Assembly (NCBI GenBank): GCA_965651935.1
Contig: CBFGTC010000023.1
Location: 1-18,207, forward strand
Direction of reading: 5' to 3'
DNA length: 18,207 nt
DNA from: JAFEDN01 sp965651935
GTDB taxonomy: Bacteria > Pseudomonadota > Gammaproteobacteria > Coxiellales > Coxiellaceae
A program made the position numbers and the translations under genes. Under the pieces are notes generated by a model. The model saw only the letters and a program-made list of their open reading frames with translations. It was not told the DNA's origin and searched no databases. Positions 1-8,271 of this stretch are shown one piece after another (position 1 is the stretch's first letter; every line of letters starts with the position of its first letter).

Positions 1-2
1 TC

Positions 3-662
3 GCGCCTATGGTGGGAAGTGCAGCGTCTACTATAGGAAAAGCGGCCTATGATGCAGGTAAATATGTCGCACCTACAATTATCGGTGGTGCAGCGTCTAC
101 TCCGGAAGATGCAGCTTCACAACCAAGTCGGGTACAAAATATAATGCGAGGAATTGCAGGGCCAATAGGTGGTGCAATAGGGGGACTAGGCGCACAATTT
201 GCCGGTCAAAAAATTGGGCAAAAATTAGGTGAAGGAATTCCTTTTGTAGGGCCTTTTGTATCTCCTATTACAGGGAATATTGCCGGTAATTTAGGATATA
301 AAGCCGGTGCTTATAAAGGTAGAAATAAAGGAATTGAATTAGCAGATAGGTTCTATAATTATTTAGGTGGCAGCAACACATCTGCACCTACATCTACACC
401 TACGCCTGCTGCTTCTACTTCTACATCTTATTTCCCGACGCTTTCCGGATTTGGTAATAACGCGTATAATACCGCAAAGGATTTCGGTAATAGTGCCTAT
501 AATGCAGTATCTAATCTGGGAAATAGTGCCTATAATGCTGCAAAGGATTTAGGTAATAGTATTTATCAATTAGGAACAAATGCATATCAATTAGGAACAA
601 ATGCTGCACGTACAGCTTATGATAAGCTTCCTAGCAATCCTTTTACAAATCTTTATAATTAA
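3..662 (+). CDS. Gly-rich virion-associated protein with 11-residue repeats (5' partial)
   Basis: The frame is open to the left edge and no Shine-Dalgarno is visible before the first ATG at 9, so this is probably the C-terminal part of a longer protein. Residues about 1-120 (counted from that ATG) are rich in Gly and Ala with GxxxG-like spacing (IGGAIGGLGAQFAGQKIG), the kind of segment found in membrane-active or pore-forming phage internal proteins. A Thr/Ser/Pro linker follows. Residues 148-180 form three 11-residue repeats of the type (F/L)GNSAYNAAKD, then 7-residue units (LGNSIYQ, LGTNAYQ). Eleven-mer repeats of this kind can form amphipathic helices. It heads a co-directional virion operon, with the next gene starting 14 nt downstream. 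The exact family is not recognised; a role as virion or ejection component is inferred from context. Confidence 0.6.
   Translation, partial: APMVGSAASTIGKAAYDAGKYVAPTIIGGAASTPEDAASQPSRVQNIMRGIAGPIGGAIGGLGAQFAGQKIGQKLGEGIPFVGPFVSPITGNIAGNLGYKAGAYKGRNKGIELADRFYNYLGGSNTSAPTSTPTPAASTSTSYFPTLSGFGNNAYNTAKDFGNSAYNAVSNLGNSAYNAAKDLGNSIYQLGTNAYQLGTNAARTAYDKLPSNPFTNLYN
450..605 (+). repeat. in-frame 33-nt and 21-nt tandem repeats
   Basis: Three degenerate 33-nt units (450-548) encode 11-residue repeats. They are followed by two near-identical 21-nt units (564-584 and 585-605, differing at the last base) that encode YQLGTNA twice. All keep the reading frame. Confidence 0.75.
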
Positions 663-676
663 TAGGAAAAATAATT

Positions 677-1003
677 ATGATAAATTATATGCGCAATGTA
701 AAACCTACAACAAGTAAGTATGCCCATGGTGGACATGTCCATAATTTAGTTGAAAAAGCTTATCAAGGACATAGTTTTGGTGGACATGTTTATGATTTTT
801 CTAATGCTGTTGTTAAAAAGATAAATGATCATTTGTCTTCTATACCCAATCAGCAAAGGTTAGAGAATATAAGTAATCAAATTAGAAAAATACCTGAGTA
901 TATTCATTCTGGAACTCAGCATATTGCACAAATAGCTCCTAAATTTGAGCATGGAGCAAAACTTGCTCACGAATTATTGAAAAGATATTCAGGAAATAAT
1001 TAA
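677..1003 (+). CDS. small His-rich phage protein with GGHV motifs
   Basis: This 108-aa protein is preceded by an AGGA-type ribosome site. Its N-terminal third contains two related motifs, YAHGGHV and SFGGHVYDF, and the rest is predicted helical with many His, Gln and Lys residues and no signal peptide or membrane segment. The aromatic/Ala-x-GG-x-hydrophobic motif recurs in the two following virion proteins (YYAKGGQI in the 577-aa protein, KAEGGMI in the 944-aa protein). That suggests the three belong to one structural module and perhaps share a binding or processing motif. No family is recognised. It lies 14 nt after the previous stop and 21 nt before the next start, within the late operon. 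Confidence 0.65.
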   Translation: MINYMRNVKPTTSKYAHGGHVHNLVEKAYQGHSFGGHVYDFSNAVVKKINDHLSSIPNQQRLENISNQIRKIPEYIHSGTQHIAQIAPKFEHGAKLAHELLKRYSGNN

Positions 1004-1024
1004 TAGTAATTTTAGAGGATAAGA

Positions 1025-2758
1025 ATGCAAGAAGAACTTTTAAGAGAGATTTTAAAAAATCATAAATATCCAAAAGTAGTTAGTTCTGGCGGAGTTGTGC
1101 CTGAAGAAGCTCATTTTAATTTAAAAGAAGTTGAATTACTTAATTCTCTTCAGGGTCACGAAGTAAGATTACCTGAGCATGGTAATATTCGTTCATTTAT
1201 GCCTCTAGCCGATCTATTTTCCGACCCTACTTATTTACGTTTAGTAAGGCAAATTGTTGAAAATTTAAACGAACATCAGGTAGATGATAACGAAATAGAA
1301 TATGCTTTAGATGAGTTTACAGAAGAAAATAAAGATAAAACGACTATTCAACCAGAAAGTCCTTTAGCTATGGTAAAAGCATCACAAGGTATGGGAGGTG
1401 ATACTGAAATATGTCTATGTCCTTCTAATATGCTGGATTTTTTTGATGAAATACGAGGATACTCAAGTGTAAATCCTATAGATGGTAAAAGACAATATTT
1501 TTTGAAAGGATTATGGAAAGCAGTTAAAAAAGTACTTCCTGTAGTTGGTGCTATAGGTGGTGCATTTTTAGGTGGCCCAATGATAGGTTCTGTATTAGGT
1601 AGCACACTAGGATCATTAAGTGGTCCTGTTTCTACTGCGATAGGTGCAGGTCTTGGCTCAAAATTGATGGGAGCAAAGACAGAAGATGCATTTAAATATG
1701 GTGCATTAGGTGGAATTGGGAGTGCTATTGCTCCGGGAATTAGTAGTGCATTAGGCCCTATTAGTGGTGCGTTAGGCCCTGTTAGTGGTGCGTTAGGCTC
1801 TATTACAGGATTAGGAGCAGCAGGTGCGGGAACAGCAGCAGGCGCAGCAAGTACAGGATTAGGAGCGGCGGCAGCAGGTACAGGCGCGGGAACAGCAGCA
1901 GGTGCTGGATTAGGTGCCGCAAGTGCAGGAACGGCGGCAGGTGCAGGAACGGCGGCAGGTGCAGGATTAGGAACTATGTTTACGCCTCAAGTATTAATTC
2001 CGACAGCTTTAATGGGCGGAATGTTATATAAAGCTCATAAAGATAACCTGAAATTACAGGAAAAATATAAGAAAGAAATGAATGAGTATAAGCAGGAAAT
2101 TAATGCTTTTAATCAACGGCATGATAAAACTGCTACAGGATTGAAAGATTATTTTTCAAATGTTGATGTATCTGCTCATAAAGAACCACAGCGTGATTAT
2201 ATTACCAGTAATCAAGACAAAATAGGAATTTCTCATGGTATAAGTCCTATGTACGGATTTGAAACGGGACAATATTATGCAAAAGGTGGACAAATTCAAG
2301 ATAAGAGTGGCGGAATAATAGGAGACGGTAAAGGGCAACAGGATAATATACATGATGATTATAATGTTGGGGATTATATTATGCCTGCCGATGTTACTTC
2401 CGGTCTCGGAGACGGTCACAGCGATGCCGGATATGATGAATTGGATAAATTAAAAAATTATATTTATAAAACCAAAGATATAAATAAAGCTTATCAAAAA
2501 GTTCCGGTTCAGGTTAAAATGGAGCTTACTAAAAAACAACCTGTAGCTGTAAGTCCAGGTGAATATAGATTTGATAAGAATATTACTGTTGCAATAGGAG
2601 ACGGTAACCTTAAAAAAGCAGATAGCATATTCCAAGAATTTTATAAATTAGTTCGTAATGATAAAAGAACTTCCGGTAATACTATACCTAAGAAAGCAAA
2701 ATCGGCTATTGAGTATTTTAAAGATGCTCAAAGAAAAGTGGAAAAAAATAAGGGGTAA
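1025..2758 (+). CDS. Gly/Ala-rich internal virion (ejection-type) protein
   Basis: The 577-aa product starts after an AGAGGA ribosome site. An acidic N-terminal domain (about 1-160) is followed by a basic/hydrophobic segment (KGLWKAVKKVLPVVGAIGG, about 160-180). A long Gly-zipper region comes next, passing into a Gly/Ala/Thr low-complexity stretch (about 262-318), then a hydrophobic patch and a Lys/Glu helix (about 330-370). The C-terminal part has two copies of a motif seen in phage structural proteins: GGxI-G-G-GQxDxI...GDYIMPADVTSGLGDG at about 429-475, and SPGEYRFDKNITVAIGDG at about 510-530. I know this GEYVxP-type motif from tape-measure and minor virion proteins of many phages; the exact function is not known to me. 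The Gly-zipper core fits a membrane-interacting or DNA-ejection role, which is inference. Confidence 0.65.
   Translation: MQEELLREILKNHKYPKVVSSGGVVPEEAHFNLKEVELLNSLQGHEVRLPEHGNIRSFMPLADLFSDPTYLRLVRQIVENLNEHQVDDNEIEYALDEFTEENKDKTTIQPESPLAMVKASQGMGGDTEICLCPSNMLDFFDEIRGYSSVNPIDGKRQYFLKGLWKAVKKVLPVVGAIGGAFLGGPMIGSVLGSTLGSLSGPVSTAIGAGLGSKLMGAKTEDAFKYGALGGIGSAIAPGISSALGPISGALGPVSGALGSITGLGAAGAGTAAGAASTGLGAAAAGTGAGTAAGAGLGAASAGTAAGAGTAAGAGLGTMFTPQVLIPTALMGGMLYKAHKDNLKLQEKYKKEMNEYKQEINAFNQRHDKTATGLKDYFSNVDVSAHKEPQRDYITSNQDKIGISHGISPMYGFETGQYYAKGGQIQDKSGGIIGDGKGQQDNIHDDYNVGDYIMPADVTSGLGDGHSDAGYDELDKLKNYIYKTKDINKAYQKVPVQVKMELTKKQPVAVSPGEYRFDKNITVAIGDGNLKKADSIFQEFYKLVRNDKRTSGNTIPKKAKSAIEYFKDAQRKVEKNKG
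1808..1977 (+). repeat. Gly/Ala/Thr low-complexity coding repeat
   Basis: Short imperfect units such as GCAGGTGCAGGA and GGAACGGCGGCAGGTGCA are reiterated in frame, giving a silk-like stretch of GLGAA, GTAAG and GAG units (residues about 262-318 of the 577-aa protein). The stretch is more GC-rich than its surroundings and is a candidate slippage site. Confidence 0.75.
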
Positions 2759-2766
2759 GTGTAAAA

Positions 2767-5601
2767 ATGGTATCAGCAAGATTAGCAGCACAAGCACAAG
2801 GATTAGCACAATTGGGACAACAAGCACAAGGATTAGCACAATTGGGACAACAAGCACAAGCGCAAGCGGCAAAAGAAGCGCAAGCGGCAAAAGAAGCGCA
2901 AGCGGCAGAAGAATTAAACCAATTATCACAAACAAAGCATGCAGAAAATGCAAAACTGTCAGAAGAAGAAAGACAGATTGCAGAAGCAACCCAAAAAATA
3001 AAAGAACATTACAAACTATTAGCATTTATAAAATCAATGCAAAAAGATATTGATGCTATTTTAAACAAATATCCCGATCTTGTTGACCAATATAATAAGG
3101 AATCACCTAATAATCCCAGAAAAGCACTAGAAAATCTTATTAACAATGCATATGAAAGAGAGATAAAAAGCACTGACCATAGTAATTTAATATATTATCA
3201 AGAGCTCTCCGATAAAATAAAAGAACAAAAATTAGAAGATAGCATAGCGAAAAAAGAAGAACAGGCTAAAGCTGAAAAAGCTAAGAACAAACCTACCACT
3301 GAAGAAGAAAGAAAACAAAAATTAGAAAAGATGCTTAATGATCAGAAGGGTTACCCAGGGGCTACTATTAATAATCTTACATTTCAAGGGAGGCCTATTT
3401 GGTATAGTAATTTACTTAAACATATAGCTAGTCGTACTGCGCAACTTACCAGTCCTGAAGAACCATATCCTTATTATCTAAAACCAAGAATAGCCACGCA
3501 ATCTAAAGAAGAAAAGATCGCGTATGATTTGCTAGCTAATAACTTGCTTAATCCTGAATATAAAGAAACTGTTAAAAGGACTATTGAAGATCTTGAAAAC
3601 TTAAAACAAGAATCTCCTACTCAAAACTTGGCTGATGCCGATGAACGTGCTACCGAAAGGACTACTAATGAGAATATAGAGCAATATGTTAATCCAAAAA
3701 CTAATAGTGTTCTAGATTTAATCCAAAAAAGAGCATTACGTAACTTTGAAGAAAATATAATGCCTAAAGTATCTGCTCCATTTATAGCCAGAGGTAGTTT
3801 TAGTACTGGCGCTAGAACAGAAGCACAAGCGCGGGCTCGTCGTGATTTAATGGAAAGTATAATGGATCAGGAAACACAGTTTTTAGCAAATGCTTATGAT
3901 AAAGCTCGCAATACTGCTTCTGAAGATAAAAAAACTTATCTTAATTATAAACTTAGTAAGGCTGGTATTGAAAATGAGGAAATTCTTAGAAAAGGAAAAA
4001 TTGCTGAAGATATAAATAAGTTAATGGATACCGAGCATAGGAATAAGCTACTTGATATGGAAGCATTACGTACGATTGGCGAAAATCAAAGAAATATTAA
4101 ACAAAGAGAACTTGATTTGCAATATGAGGAATTTAGAAACCAGACTGATTATCCTTTACGTAAAATTGATATTTTAAATAAAATGATTCATCAATTACCT
4201 GTTGATAGCATGACTGGGCAAAGTTCAAGACTTGTTCCTAATGCTCCAACTAAAACAGAGCAAGTAAGTCCATGGCAAACCGGAGCAGGAATTATTGGTC
4301 AAATGGCTGCTATGAATATGATGAATAAAGCAGAAGGCGGCATGATTGAAAACCATGCTAATGGCGATATGATCGGTAAAATGAAAGATCAATTTTTAGA
4401 AGGTCTAATGGCCAGAGCACAAAATACTCAAAGTAGAGCACAAAATCCTTGGGCGCATTATATGCTTGGCATATCTAATGCACTTGCATCATCTCAAAAT
4501 CCTAATGTGGTCAGTGCAATCGGTGAAGGTAGTACTCATGGAGTAAATCATTTTATGAATGCAGTACAAAACAATAGAGCATTAGAAGATCAAAATTTAG
4601 AATTTAAGAAATCTATTATTGATTATTTAGATCAGGCTGAAGCAAGAAAACAAGAGAAAATACTAAATGAATTAAAAATGCAACAAATCTTAGCATCATT
4701 AACTCCGGGAGAAGAGATAGAAGAAAAGCATATACCTTCATTAACTCCGTCAAATCAAATTCCTGTTGTAACTTATAAAAATGGGAAAGTATCAGGCGTG
4801 AGATTGATGGAGCCTTCTGGCTTTACCGGAACCAGTAACATAGCTCCACAGGGATTTGATTTATCTGATTCCAATGAAAATAATGCATTTGATTCATTTA
4901 AAACTCCAACAGTAGAAGATTTACAGAAGATTAATATGCGCCCTAAATTACCTACTAATGCTGCTGAAAAAGAAGTTTATACTCACGATTTAAAAAAGTT
5001 GGAAGAAGATAAGGAAGTAGCAGAAAAAGCAAGAGCAAGAGAAGGAAAAATATTAAATCTACAATCTCAATTAAAGAATTTACCAACCGGGATTACATCT
5101 GATATTTTGAAGGGTATTGATGAATTACTTTATGCTGCTGGATTAGGAGAAGGAAAAAAATCAAAAGCCTATGCTGCATTCCAAGAACTTCAACTGGAAG
5201 ATATAGCTAAATTTGCTGAAGTATTCAAACCAATGAGTGATACGGATATAGAAACAGTAAAAGAAATGAGTAATAATCCTCGTAATACTATAAATTCTAT
5301 AAAAGAAAGATTGGATCTTAACCTTGCTGCTGCAAAAATTCAACAAACTAAAGCAAAAGCTAAAGAAATATGGTTATCCAAATATGGTTCTACCAGAGGA
5401 TTTGATACTCAGTTCGATTCATGGCTTAAAAGTGTAAAAGTATTTGGAGATAAGAAAAAAAACGGCAAAGTAATTAGAAGAAAATTTAATGAAAATAGTT
5501 TAGATTCATGGCCTGAAATGTTTAATCCTAATTTCTTAAAAAATAATACGGTTAATGTTGAAAGTAAAAATGATATAAATAATAGTAAATGGTTTAATTA
5601 A
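2767..5601 (+). CDS. large helical internal virion protein
   Basis: This 944-aa protein is predicted largely helical and lacks a signal peptide. The start follows an AGGGG ribosome site that overlaps the end of the upstream gene, with 8 nt between the two genes. The N-terminus carries tandem repeats (QAQGLAQLGQ twice, then AQAAKE-type units), followed by long Lys/Glu coiled-coil segments. Residues about 440-475 include EEFRNQTDYPLRKIDILNKM, which resembles the DYP...L motif I recognise in internal/ejection proteins of short-tailed phages. A PWQTGAGIIGQMAAMNMM segment and KAEGGMI (about 505-530) follow, then a second helical half. In related phages, proteins with the DYP motif often end soon after a GG-rich tail, so this gene may be a fusion of two ejection proteins; that is inference. 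Residues 449-468 are copied exactly in a small membrane protein encoded near 14.1 kb. Confidence 0.65.
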   Translation: MVSARLAAQAQGLAQLGQQAQGLAQLGQQAQAQAAKEAQAAKEAQAAEELNQLSQTKHAENAKLSEEERQIAEATQKIKEHYKLLAFIKSMQKDIDAILNKYPDLVDQYNKESPNNPRKALENLINNAYEREIKSTDHSNLIYYQELSDKIKEQKLEDSIAKKEEQAKAEKAKNKPTTEEERKQKLEKMLNDQKGYPGATINNLTFQGRPIWYSNLLKHIASRTAQLTSPEEPYPYYLKPRIATQSKEEKIAYDLLANNLLNPEYKETVKRTIEDLENLKQESPTQNLADADERATERTTNENIEQYVNPKTNSVLDLIQKRALRNFEENIMPKVSAPFIARGSFSTGARTEAQARARRDLMESIMDQETQFLANAYDKARNTASEDKKTYLNYKLSKAGIENEEILRKGKIAEDINKLMDTEHRNKLLDMEALRTIGENQRNIKQRELDLQYEEFRNQTDYPLRKIDILNKMIHQLPVDSMTGQSSRLVPNAPTKTEQVSPWQTGAGIIGQMAAMNMMNKAEGGMIENHANGDMIGKMKDQFLEGLMARAQNTQSRAQNPWAHYMLGISNALASSQNPNVVSAIGEGSTHGVNHFMNAVQNNRALEDQNLEFKKSIIDYLDQAEARKQEKILNELKMQQILASLTPGEEIEEKHIPSLTPSNQIPVVTYKNGKVSGVRLMEPSGFTGTSNIAPQGFDLSDSNENNAFDSFKTPTVEDLQKINMRPKLPTNAAEKEVYTHDLKKLEEDKEVAEKARAREGKILNLQSQLKNLPTGITSDILKGIDELLYAAGLGEGKKSKAYAAFQELQLEDIAKFAEVFKPMSDTDIETVKEMSNNPRNTINSIKERLDLNLAAAKIQQTKAKAKEIWLSKYGSTRGFDTQFDSWLKSVKVFGDKKKNGKVIRRKFNENSLDSWPEMFNPNFLKNNTVNVESKNDINNSKWFN
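2791..2850 (+). repeat. two exact 30-nt tandem copies in the 944-aa gene
   Basis: Copies at 2791-2820 and 2821-2850 are identical and encode QAQGLAQLGQ twice; the first 10 nt of a third copy follow at 2851-2860. Confidence 0.9.
2860..2913 (+). repeat. three 18-nt tandem copies encoding AQAAKE/AQAAEE
   Basis: Units at 2860-2877 and 2878-2895 are identical; the third (2896-2913) differs by one base (AAA to GAA). They directly follow the 30-nt repeat and stay in frame. Confidence 0.88.
4109..4172 (+). repeat. 64-bp exact repeat, copy 1 (inverted relative to 14102-14165)
   Basis: By direct comparison this stretch equals the reverse complement of 14102-14165 over 64 nt without mismatch; similarity stops abruptly on both sides. 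In both genes it is read in the same frame as LDLQYEEFRNQ...RKID. This copy sits inside a long coherent virion protein and is therefore the likely donor. Confidence 0.92.
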
Positions 5602-5615
5602 ACAGAAGAAAGAAA

Positions 5616-7925
5616 ATGAAGGAAATGGATTTTAGTAAATTAACACGTGAAGAAATATTAAAAATAGATCCGGACACTCTTTCACCAGAAGATGTAGCAG
5701 CAGGCCGTAAACGTCTTAAAGAACTTGAAATAGACTTTAGTAACTTAACGCCTGAGGAATTAGCAAAAATAAAAACAGATACTCTTTCGCCGGCAGAAAA
5801 AAAAGCTAAGCTAAAACGTTTAAAAGAATTTTATCCTGAGGAATTAGCAAAAATAAAAACAGATACTCTTTCGCCGGCAGAAAAAAAAGCTAAGCTAAAA
5901 CGTTTAAAAGAATTTTATCCTGAAGAAGTAGAAAGAATAGAAAGAAAAAGAAAAGAAGAAGAACTGGAAGAAGCAGAAGAAAATAAATCATTTTCTGAAA
6001 AAGCAGGAGATTTAGCAATAAGTACAGGGAAGGCATTAACTCACGGAGCTGCTTTAGCCCCTACTTATGTAGCCGATCTTATACCACTTGCAGGAAACGT
6101 TAGTAGTTGGTTACTTGAAAAAATTTACAATAAGGCAGTACAGCCGGAAACCCCGCTTAATATTCCTTCAATACCTTTTGCATCCGAGGCATTAAAAGAG
6201 CATGTATTAGATAAATATATGCCTTTAAGTGCTAACGAAAAAATAGCCAGAGAAGCAGTTGCATTTATAAATCCTGCTGCCAAAATAAGTATGGCAAAAA
6301 ATGCTATTAATAAAGCTCCTACTGTTTTGAAATATTTGCTTAGTGCTCCTGAAGGTAAAAAAGCGGTTGCATCTGCCGGATTAGGTGGTGCTACTTTTGA
6401 AGCTGCTAGGCAATCTAATCCTGAAGATCCTTTTGCTCCGATTTTAAAAAGTCTTGTTGCTCAACATATTTTAAGTGCTCCTGCGGCAATAAAAGGTGGT
6501 GCAAAAGGTATAGCTAATTATGTTTCTAATATGAAAGCTCCTAAACAACTTGTTGAATCTGTTGATATTGATCCAAAAGCTGTAAAATTAATGGAAACAA
6601 TAGGAGAAGAGCCTAACATCGGTTTAACTAGCAAGTCTCCATATATAAGAGGGCTTTATCAACAAGTTAAAAATGAACCCGGAAGTAGTATTGCTCAACG
6701 GGAAGAAGCTTTATTTAAGAAATTAAACAAAAATACTTTAGAAGCGATTGAACCTGAGGAATTTTTAAAAGACAGAGTAAATTTAGCAGAAGAAACAAAA
6801 AAAACTGCAAAAAACATTTCTAAACAAAAAAATATAATAATGAAAGAGTTAGGAGCTCTTACAAATAAATATTTACCTGACGAAGAAATAATAAAGCTTC
6901 CTAATACTTCAGAAGCAATTAAAAACTTTAAAGCAGAGTTGGAACTTCCTAATATTTCAGGAGTTTTAGGAGATACAAAAATACCGAGAGAAGCCAGGGT
7001 TTTAAATGCATTGGAAAGTGGGGAAGCAAGTTATAAAGATGCTAAATTTGCTTTAAGAGAAATATTAAATAAAAAAGTTAGCAATTTTTTAACTGAAGGC
7101 AAAATTAGTGAAGGAAGAATAAAACAATTAGCTAAAGCAATAGATGACGATATTGAATTAGCTTTTGCATCTAAAGGCCCGGAAGCTATAGAAGCAAGAG
7201 CTTTATTTAATGAAACTTATAAAAATTATATGGATAATATCCAACCTACCAATAATAAAATTAAAAAACAAATAGGTGGAGAGGCTGTTTCAATACTAAA
7301 TAAAGAACTATTTAACAAGGATAGTGCAAATAAACATTTACCTTCTGCATTTAAAAATAGTAAGAATCCTGAACAATTAGCAAAAGGGCTACTTTATCAA
7401 GCAGGGTTAAAGAATAATAATTTTAATGCTTCTCATTTTTATAAAGCTTTAGATAAAATCCCTCAAAAGAATTATCAGCAAATAATGTCTATTCTTCCTA
7501 AAGAACAAAAAGTTATAATAGAGAATATGAAATCTTTAAATGATCATTTATCTGCGATACAAGCTTATAAGAATTTTTCTAATACAGCCCAACATTTAAA
7601 AACAACAGTAAATATAATTGCCAAAGCTATACTAGGAGGATATGGTTTCTTGGAACATGGGCCATTAGGGGCTATCGGCGGTATAGCTTCAACTGAAGCA
7701 TTAATAAGAGCTGCTGCAAAAGCTAATAATAGTATACTTACGTCTCCTGCATTCTATAATTGGATAAATAAAGTAGATAAAGCCCCGAATAAAAAGATTG
7801 CCATGACAATTAATAAAAACTATGTTAAGAAATTAAAGCATTTATATCCACATGCAAATAGATTTATTATTGAGATGGAAAAATATATCAATTCAGATAT
7901 AAATAATGAAGATGATGAAGATTAA
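5616..7925 (+). CDS. internal virion / DNA-ejection-type protein
   Basis: This 769-aa protein starts 14 nt after the previous gene. An ATG three codons further in (5625) has the better AAGGA site and could be the true start. The N-terminus is a Lys/Glu-rich repeat domain (LTPEELAKIKTDTLSPAEKKAKL, about 1-110) containing one exact 28-residue duplication. Moderately hydrophobic segments follow (about 130-165, 245-300). The central/C-terminal part has features I associate with internal proteins of short-tailed phages: an ARxLNALESGEASYKDAKFALRE...AKAIDDDIELAF segment (about 450-520), and NFNASHFYKALDKIP...NFSNTAQHL (about 605-665). A Gly-rich hydrophobic helix (AILGGYGFLEHGPLGAIGG) lies near the end. 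A role in ejection with the two preceding proteins is inferred. No lysozyme or transglycosylase motif was recognised. Confidence 0.65.
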   Translation: MKEMDFSKLTREEILKIDPDTLSPEDVAAGRKRLKELEIDFSNLTPEELAKIKTDTLSPAEKKAKLKRLKEFYPEELAKIKTDTLSPAEKKAKLKRLKEFYPEEVERIERKRKEEELEEAEENKSFSEKAGDLAISTGKALTHGAALAPTYVADLIPLAGNVSSWLLEKIYNKAVQPETPLNIPSIPFASEALKEHVLDKYMPLSANEKIAREAVAFINPAAKISMAKNAINKAPTVLKYLLSAPEGKKAVASAGLGGATFEAARQSNPEDPFAPILKSLVAQHILSAPAAIKGGAKGIANYVSNMKAPKQLVESVDIDPKAVKLMETIGEEPNIGLTSKSPYIRGLYQQVKNEPGSSIAQREEALFKKLNKNTLEAIEPEEFLKDRVNLAEETKKTAKNISKQKNIIMKELGALTNKYLPDEEIIKLPNTSEAIKNFKAELELPNISGVLGDTKIPREARVLNALESGEASYKDAKFALREILNKKVSNFLTEGKISEGRIKQLAKAIDDDIELAFASKGPEAIEARALFNETYKNYMDNIQPTNNKIKKQIGGEAVSILNKELFNKDSANKHLPSAFKNSKNPEQLAKGLLYQAGLKNNNFNASHFYKALDKIPQKNYQQIMSILPKEQKVIIENMKSLNDHLSAIQAYKNFSNTAQHLKTTVNIIAKAILGGYGFLEHGPLGAIGGIASTEALIRAAAKANNSILTSPAFYNWINKVDKAPNKKIAMTINKNYVKKLKHLYPHANRFIIEMEKYINSDINNEDDED
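5751..5918 (+). repeat. perfect 84-bp tandem duplication
   Basis: Copies at 5751-5834 and 5835-5918 are identical and encode the same 28 residues (PEELAKIKTDTLSPAEKKAK...) twice; identity extends 5 nt into the following sequence. The absence of any silent difference points to a recent duplication or ongoing homogenisation. Confidence 0.93.
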
Positions 7926-7942
7926 CATAATTAGGTACACCA

Positions 7943-8251
7943 ATGAGTGATTATCATATAAATGACAGCCATACTTTTGTAGTATATGGGAGTTTATACT
8001 TTTTAAATGATACTATTAAAGATTATATATTATTAAATAAATCAATAGAAGCTCCAGAATTCCCGCCTAGCGAGATAGCGGTTATGGAAAAGTTTTTAAA
8101 GGATATTTGGAATCAATTGAATACTGTTATTAAAACAGTACAAATATCAGTATTTATTGATGAATTGGATAACGCTACTGATGAAGAGGTTATAGAAGTA
8201 GATATATTACATACACCATCATCTTTTAATATGACCGGAGTAGAAGTATAG
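7943..8251 (+). CDS. hypothetical phage protein, last gene of the late operon
   Basis: This 102-aa acidic protein has no signal peptide or membrane segment. It starts 17 nt after the 769-aa gene with only a weak AGGT-like ribosome site. Alternating hydrophobic segments (HTFVVYGSLYFL, VQISVFIDEL, EEVIEVDIL) suggest a small alpha/beta or beta-rich fold. I do not recognise a family. It ends tail-to-tail with the leftward gene at 8272, with only 20 nt between them and no clear hairpin plus T-run terminator, so transcripts from the two sides probably overlap. Confidence 0.6.
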   Translation: MSDYHINDSHTFVVYGSLYFLNDTIKDYILLNKSIEAPEFPPSEIAVMEKFLKDIWNQLNTVIKTVQISVFIDELDNATDEEVIEVDILHTPSSFNMTGVEV

Positions 8252-8271
8252 CTTTATTGGAGATGTTCTTT

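Noticed and set aside
367..552. 61-codon + strand frame rich in His/Leu
   Set aside because: It lies wholly inside the 217-aa gene in another frame; composition follows the Thr/Pro/Ser repeat of the real gene.
2648..3053. Long frames on both strands over the junction of the 577- and 944-aa genes
   Set aside because: They are by-products of the 30-nt and 18-nt tandem repeats, which keep alternative frames open. The Leu/Val-rich minus-strand product only looks like a membrane protein because of repeat composition.
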